NCBI RefSeq assembly: GCF_000003815.2
Contig: NC_049983.1
Span: forward strand, 14,680,212 to 14,744,211
Reading direction: 5' to 3'
From: Branchiostoma floridae
Taxonomy: Eukaryota > Chordata > Leptocardii > Amphioxiformes > Branchiostomatidae
DNA: 64,000 nt
In this document: positions 59,135 through 64,000 of the stretch, piece after piece
Layout of the letters: each line of letters starts with the position of its first letter
How positions within the stretch are numbered: position 1 is the first letter of the stretch
Notes under the pieces: model-generated
The model's database searches: none
What the model was told of the DNA's origin: nothing
Seen by the model: only the letters and a program-made list of their open reading frames with translations
Position numbers and translations under genes: made by a program

Positions 59135-62100
59135 CTGAAGTGAGTGAAGAATATTAACTGTGCGGAATAGATGAAGAACCTAGACATGTGCTGAACTAGT
59201 ACTGTGTGTTTGCGAACTGTTTTTCTCTATCGATGGACATTTAAGTTTACACAGGAACTCACGTCGGTTTATGTCGAGTGGAAAAAGCACAAGACTTGTG
59301 GCATGATGAGGGCGTATCATCTCTCAAGTTGCATGTTGGTTACCAGATTAAATCTTCAAATAGTGGCGAAATAAGTATCTGATGAGGTACTGTCTTTTGT
59401 CCACTGTATGTATAGTTAACCACTACTTTTTCTACTGGAGTCTTGCGGAACTGTCGGTTTATGAGGAGTGGCAAAGGCACAACCTGTGGATGAGAGCGCA
59501 TATCTCTTTGCATGTTGGTTACCGAAACCTTAAAACAGCGGCGAAATAGCTATTTGAGGTACTGTCTACTATAGTATATATAAAAGTCTACCAGAGTTGT
59601 GCGAAAATGTGAAGACTTACAGTCACACCCGGCCTCGTCGCTGCCGTCAGTGCAGTCGTCCACCCGGTCACAGAGCTGGGCCGTCTCCAGGCAACAGCCG
59701 CTACACGGGCAGGCGAACTGCTCAGCCGTGCAGCTGTTGGGACCTGGGACAGGGGAGACGGAATATGTGCTGGGAACGAGCATAATGGGTCGTGTGGGTT
59801 CGTGTGTGGAATGTTTGCACATTTTGAACATCCATAAAAAGTGTCATGTCTGATTGATAAATCTATTTGTCACCGTACCAAAGTTACAACAGTAAAGCAA
59901 CATTCTTCTATCTAAGGCCGAGGGGTTGTTGTTAGTAAGGTTGTTGTTAACTTGAGATTATTGCTACTCTATGAATTTTCCTAGAATGGTCCTTACCTCG
60001 TTCGCAGGTGTAATCATTTCCTGAGGGGATAAAAACAAAAAGAAATGTTAGGAACAATCTTTCATCACAATATATAGAGAATATATAACCTCCTTTTTCA
60101 TCACAAGGCAGTAATGCGTGTTTCAAACTCAAGAGACCATCGCGCCCATTCGATGTCATCGCTGTCAATTCGACATTTGCGTCAACGCAGTCTTCACCGT
60201 GTTCTTCTGGGGTAGCAAGGTTGTACTTCTAGTGAAGTCAATCTAGTCATGTCTACTATTTCAGGTTTGCTTCTGTACTCGCAGTACTTAGCGTCATACG
60301 TAGTTTGACAGTCAAAGAAAGTTGCTGCCCTGCGTGCCAGCAGACAGGAGAAAGAACCGACACCACCAACACACCGTAAATCAGTTTATGTGCCCCGTCC
60401 CTCGTGTCATATATTACAACTGATATCCCTCTGTGTTTTAACCATCCTTACCCTTCTGACATATATAGTGTTTCTCGGAGCTGGAGTCCCCCGCTGCCCA
60501 GTTGTAAGCCGCTGAGGATTTCATGTACCCGGAGGTCATAGACATGTCAGGCTGGTCAGGTGCCCACTTCATGAACCCGCACTGAGGCAGTCTGGTGGGA
60601 GAGACAAACAGGCCATGTAACGCTAGTTCACTTTTATCCGTAGAATAACCTATATCCATTGTTTAAAAACATTGCATTTAGGGATATCAAGTCGATGGAC
60701 GTTGATTTCAGATTAGAAAAATATTGCGGTTTGAAACCACCGTCCACCGACTTGATATCCCCAAATACCCATTTTTTTTAAACAACTGATATAGGCTAAC
60801 TAGCGTTACTATGATGTAGAACCTTTTGGCACCCACCGTCCCACTCTGTTAAGATGTGCGAAAAGCTCAACAACAACAAAGTTAGTATTGGATACGAATG
60901 TATGTAATATGGCTTGTATCTGTTATATTTTGATATACTAATAGTACTACTCTGGTAATCTTAAAATCATTTGTCTTAGTTGTCTTCATTTTTTTTTGTA
61001 TCAGTGGCTGTACTTGTAAAAGTCCCTTTAATTTTGTTGTGTCAAATAAAGTAATCTATGATGCCTGAATAAGACAAGAGCGAGCTAACGTTAATGGTAC
61101 TCAATGCAACGTGTTGGCTATCTTGTTGTTAACTGAGTCGTCAGCTGTAATTGGTATACTGTTACGAGTCAACCGTGACAATAAGAATGCGTTCTAAAGA
61201 TTGACTTGAGTGTTTGTTAGGACAGCTATGACACAAAATCATGAAAACTTACTCCGTGTCATCAATAAACTTGAATCCTCCGTTGATGTCGTCAGCAGTG
61301 ATGCCGAGCCAGTGGTCGGAGTCTGGGTTGGCCATCATGGCCATCCCCGCGATGAACTGGTGAGTCCTCTCATCGTACGGAGCGGCCAGCTTGGCGCCCT
61401 GGGAGGCACAGTCCGCCTCTGCGTCGGCGAAGGTCGCGACTGTCGCCGACACCTTGTAGCAGATATCCCCCGGCCCCGGCATGTACCCGATGGTGCAGGG
61501 CATGCTGTTTCCAAACGCTATTCAAGCAAGTAAAGCAACTAGGGATCAAATTCTATTCTCCAAGCAGAGGTTTCGTTGGGGTTGGGAGTGTAGTAGTAGC
61601 CGGGATTTCTTGAGGTTAGATGTATTAGAAATCCCGGCCACTTCTACCACCCCCACCTCTGCTTGGAGAATAATAGAACATGTGATCAGATTCTAAACCC
61701 TTGCTGTTTTATCTACAGACAGAAATTTCAGACTTTGAAATAGAAAATTTGCGTTGGTACAATTGTACGTTCCAAACATACGTTCCACTGACAACCCTTC
61801 AGTCAGAATCGCTCTGTTACACCAACACCTTACGAACCAGGTTAAGTAGTAAGTAGTTACGGAACAGTGCGGATATGAGTGCTATGACAGAATGTGCTCT
61901 CACCACTTCCACAGCTTCCACTTCCGGTCCCGATAACATCACCTGAAAGTGTACACATATAGTCCGTTATTGACGTCACGAAAAGGCCTGCAAGCACGAC
62001 TACACCAATGAGGTCTTGTATCTGACACCCCCTTGGCTAGACTGTCACGTTTCTGGTAGGTAAGGGACTTTAGCACTTACCTACCTCTTCGACTTTGGAT

Positions 62101-63638
62101 ACGTGTTTACTTCTGACATACTGCAGGGTTTGAGATAAATATAGAAGCAGAAGGTGATAAGACTTGCTAAGGATTCAAACCAAGAGCCTTTAGATTCTGA
62201 GTCAACAACCGTAACGAACCACAAACCACGTTGCCACCTGTCAAATTAACGAGAAAACCAATCGTAAACCTACCTGTCTGGCAGATGTAGCTGTGCAAAT
62301 CACCGCAAGGCGTGTCCTCCCATTGCCACTGGGTATCCGCATACAGTCTGGCACATTGCTGATAGTCCGCTCCGTCGTTTGAACCTGTCTCGCCATCAGA
62401 GGCCGGTCCCCAGTTTGTGAAGTCACAGTCAATCAACCTGTGTTTCCATGGAGATGTGACGTAGTTGTTAATTGTGGACGGGGGGAGATGCGAACATTAT
62501 TGATTCGTCATTGCATCTTGTGAGCTGGTGCCATAGATAAATTTCGCTATACTCTATGTTAGATATATACTATTACATAGATATAATGCTAAAATACTTT
62601 GTGAATACATAACACAGGTACTACATACAGCCCCTATCACACATAGACGACGATGGTCTCCCGACCTTTTCCAGACTATGGTTGGTAGTTAGTCGTGAGC
62701 AATAGAATCTCTCTACTAAGTTCGTCTACAGGTCTCTAAAAGTCGCCTGCGCCGGCCTACTATACATTTTGAGAAATCAAATTTGGGAACTTCACACTCT
62801 GTTTAGATATGATGCGAAGAGCTAGAATAGAATATGGCTTCCAGGCTACTCCGGATCCCAACCCATCGCCGAACTTCGTTGGGAAGTGGTCGATCGAGAG
62901 CAAGGTCTTGGATACGTGATAGGGGCTTAACACTGCTGCTGCATTGTCCTCTTACCATGTCCCGTCAAGGTAGGTCCAGTAGCCCGTGATGTGTGGTGAT
63001 CGGATCATGTGGAGCCAGTAGTCGGCTTCTGGGTGATCTAGCACCATGCCCTGTACCAGTGCCTGTATGCCTTCAGTCTTCACCCTAACGATATTGCCTC
63101 CGAAACTTTCGCAGATACTCTAGAGGGGGATGGATGCAAGACATTCAGTTAGAATACCCCTGCGTTAGGCAGAGATTGATGTCGCCATGATGCCGCGTAG
63201 AGAATTAACCACAAGGCTTTGCCTCGATGTTTGCAACTTCGAGTCGTAGACCCAAATTGTCAGTGGTCTCACAATTAACTCGAGAACTAAAAGGGAATCT
63301 ACTTCGATCTGGACCAACCGTTTTCATAACTGGCCAGTTCGTACAAAGACAGTATATCTTAACCGGAGGCGTTTCAGCAGTCTGTTACTGGCATACTTAT
63401 GAAGTTGTATTGGGTTACTCATTTGGGTTGTTGACGTCAACACACTAAAATGAACTTACGTTGAAGTGAACGAATATACAACACAGATGCAAAGAGACAG
63501 CTAACGTCTGTTGAAGACACACATAAAAAAGCCCACTCACATTTGCTGCACTCATTGCCCCTGTCTGAGTGAAAAGTTTGAAGCAGGCGGTCCGGTACTC
63601 AGTCCACCCCGCCAGACAGCCCTGACCTTGTGCCGTCC
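58767..63638 (-). CDS. type I membrane C-type lectin: CTLD-CTLD-LDLa-stalk-TM (5' part outside window)
   Basis: Minus-strand exons with GT-AG borders and matching phases: 63541-63638, 62956-63119, 62274-62437 (first CTLD), 61904-61942 (13-residue Gly/Ser linker), 61253-61517 and 60452-60591 (second CTLD), 59997-60020 (8-residue microexon NDYTCERG), 59621-59743 (LDL-receptor class A), 58767-59134 (stalk, membrane helix, stop). CTLD1 shows [16 protein letters not shown] and [21 protein letters not shown]2 shows [19 protein letters not shown] and WAPDQPD. The end is a Thr-rich stalk, a Gly/Val/Ala helix ([20 protein letters not shown]) and a short basic tail [12 protein letters not shown]. Likely a cell-surface carbohydrate or ligand receptor, with role inferred. 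The signal peptide must lie upstream of the window. I do not recognise a named orthologue. Confidence 0.88.
59261..59585. repeat. imperfect tandem duplication in the lectin gene intron
   Basis: Two related units, about 59261-59420 and 59445-59585, share GTCGGTTTATG, GCATGTTGGTTACC, GGCGAAATA and GAGGTACTGTCT in the same order. This is an old segmental tandem duplication between the stalk and LDLa exons. Confidence 0.8.
59621..59743 (-). other. LDL-receptor class A module exon
   Basis: A single symmetric exon (phase 1-1, 123 nt) encodes [20 protein letters not shown] followed by [16 protein letters not shown]. The DCxDGSDE calcium-binding signature is intact. An extra cysteine pair (CPCSGCC) departs from the usual six-cysteine spacing. 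Confidence 0.88.
60452..61517 (-). other. second C-type lectin domain, QPD present but distal cysteines lost
   Basis: Begins [20 protein letters not shown] with [18 protein letters not shown], then WAPDQPD. QPD is the galactose-type motif. The stretch after it ([20 protein letters not shown]) lacks both the WND motif and the usual inner cysteine pair before YICQK. A degenerate or non-calcium fold is likely (inference). Confidence 0.75.
60618..60808. mobile_element. 191-bp MITE, copy 3 of TAACGCTAGTTCAC family
   Basis: Ends TAACGCTAGTTCACTTTTAT and GGCTAACTAGCGTTA are inverted repeats. The interior arms GATATCAAGTCGATGGACGT and CCACCGACTTGATATCC also pair, so most of the element can fold. It lies 27 bases upstream (gene sense) of the CTLD2 exon 60452-60591. 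Confidence 0.87.
61554..61672. mobile_element. 119-bp hairpin element with TATTCTCCAAGCAGAGG ends
   Basis: Left arm TATTCTCCAAGCAGAGGTTT and right arm CACCTCTGCTTGGAGAATA pair, and the inner arms CCGGGATTTCT and AGAAATCCCGG pair. Its ends resemble the element at 25803-25971. It sits 37 bases upstream (gene sense) of the CTLD2 exon starting at 61517. Confidence 0.85.
62274..63638 (-). other. first C-type lectin domain
   Basis: Three exons give a full-length CTLD. Cysteines include CLAGW, ACFKLF, ICESFGG, QQCARLY, DTPC and YICQ, so both canonical disulfides seem possible. At the EPN/QPD position the sequence is [11 protein letters not shown], and the WND position reads WED. The long-form sugar-binding signature is therefore altered, and calcium-dependent mannose or galactose binding cannot be assumed. 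Confidence 0.8.
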
Positions 63639-63698
63639 CTGATGGAGGGGGGGGGGGCACATGTTTAACAAAGTACGGACATAGGTAGGCACGGACGC

Positions 63699-63702
<4 letters not shown>

Positions 63703-63744
<42 letters not shown>

Positions 63745-63753
63745 GCGCACGCA

Positions 63754-63784
<31 letters not shown>

Positions 63785-63829
63785 GCGCGCACGCACAGAC
63801 ACACAGACACACACATACATACACACACA
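63703..63829. repeat. CA/GC dinucleotide microsatellite
   Basis: Long (CA)n tracts separated by a (GC)n tract of about 20 bases (63771-63790), in the intron upstream of the first CTLD exon. Cys/Val/Ala-rich open frames here are products of the repeat. Alternating purine-pyrimidine runs of this kind can adopt Z-DNA. Confidence 0.97.
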
Positions 63830-64000
63830 ATAGATACATACAGGTGCATGACATTAAGAATATTCAACTATAGTGTTAACGGTAGTTTTTAGAATAGAAT
63901 TCCTAACACTAGAGAGGTTATACAGAGTCTATTGGACCCAGAGTATCCGAAGGATCAGACAATATTACAAGTAATCGCGTTAAAAAAACAGCTTACCAAT

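Noticed and set aside
63445-63867. Cys/Val-rich open frames (140 and 100 codons)
   Set aside because: Products of the CA/GC microsatellite; only 63541-63638 within them is a real exon.

Overview
This is a metazoan genomic window, not a bacterial one. It has GT-AG introns, small phase-matched exons, long AT-rich introns and many short inverted-repeat transposons. Gene content and repeat style (short foldback elements, tRNA-derived SINEs, a CR1/Jockey-type LINE, an expanded-type C-type lectin) suggest an invertebrate deuterostome, most likely an amphioxus (Branchiostoma). The species is an inference. Three sized assembly gaps (N) lie at 22746-22864, 33368-33497 and 36693-36792.

Layout: (1) 31-24536, + strand: an FRMD4A/FRMD4B-type gene, entering the window inside the FERM domain and running through a CUPID (DUF3338) region to a C-terminus ending in a PDZ-ligand-like tail. 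Its putative 3' UTR runs to about 27.2 kb. (2) 29183-33180, - strand: a complete two-exon PI-PLC X-domain protein (PLCXD type, 322 aa), converging on FRMD4. (3) 36525-47161, - strand: SET/TAF-I (NAP family, inhibitor of PP2A and histone chaperone), with unusual acidic-tail exons. (4) 47451-53923, + strand: RSBN1/KDM9-type JmjC protein, complete in six exons (665 aa). It is head-to-head with SET across about 290 bp. A 5'-truncated LINE with an open reverse-transcriptase frame sits antisense in its first intron. (5) 58767-63638 and beyond, - strand: the 3' part of a type I membrane protein with two C-type lectin domains, an LDL-receptor class A module, a Thr-rich stalk and a transmembrane helix.

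The genes are not an operon. They are ordinary, mostly housekeeping nuclear, cortical and signalling genes (epithelial polarity scaffold, phosphodiesterase, chromatin factors) followed by an accessory recognition-type receptor. SET and RSBN1 are both chromatin proteins and probably share a bidirectional promoter.

The most unusual content is non-coding. Several families of small transposons are visible with their target-site duplications, and many of them end within tens of bases of splice sites. A TA-flanked element forms the start of the intron after SET exon 3. A 38-bp unit containing a complete 3' splice site is triplicated at an FRMD4 exon. A 158-bp insertion with a 13-bp target duplication carries hammerhead-like core motifs. 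No CRISPR array, phage, bacterial operon or complete tRNA/rRNA gene was seen. I saw no clearly new enzymatic system.
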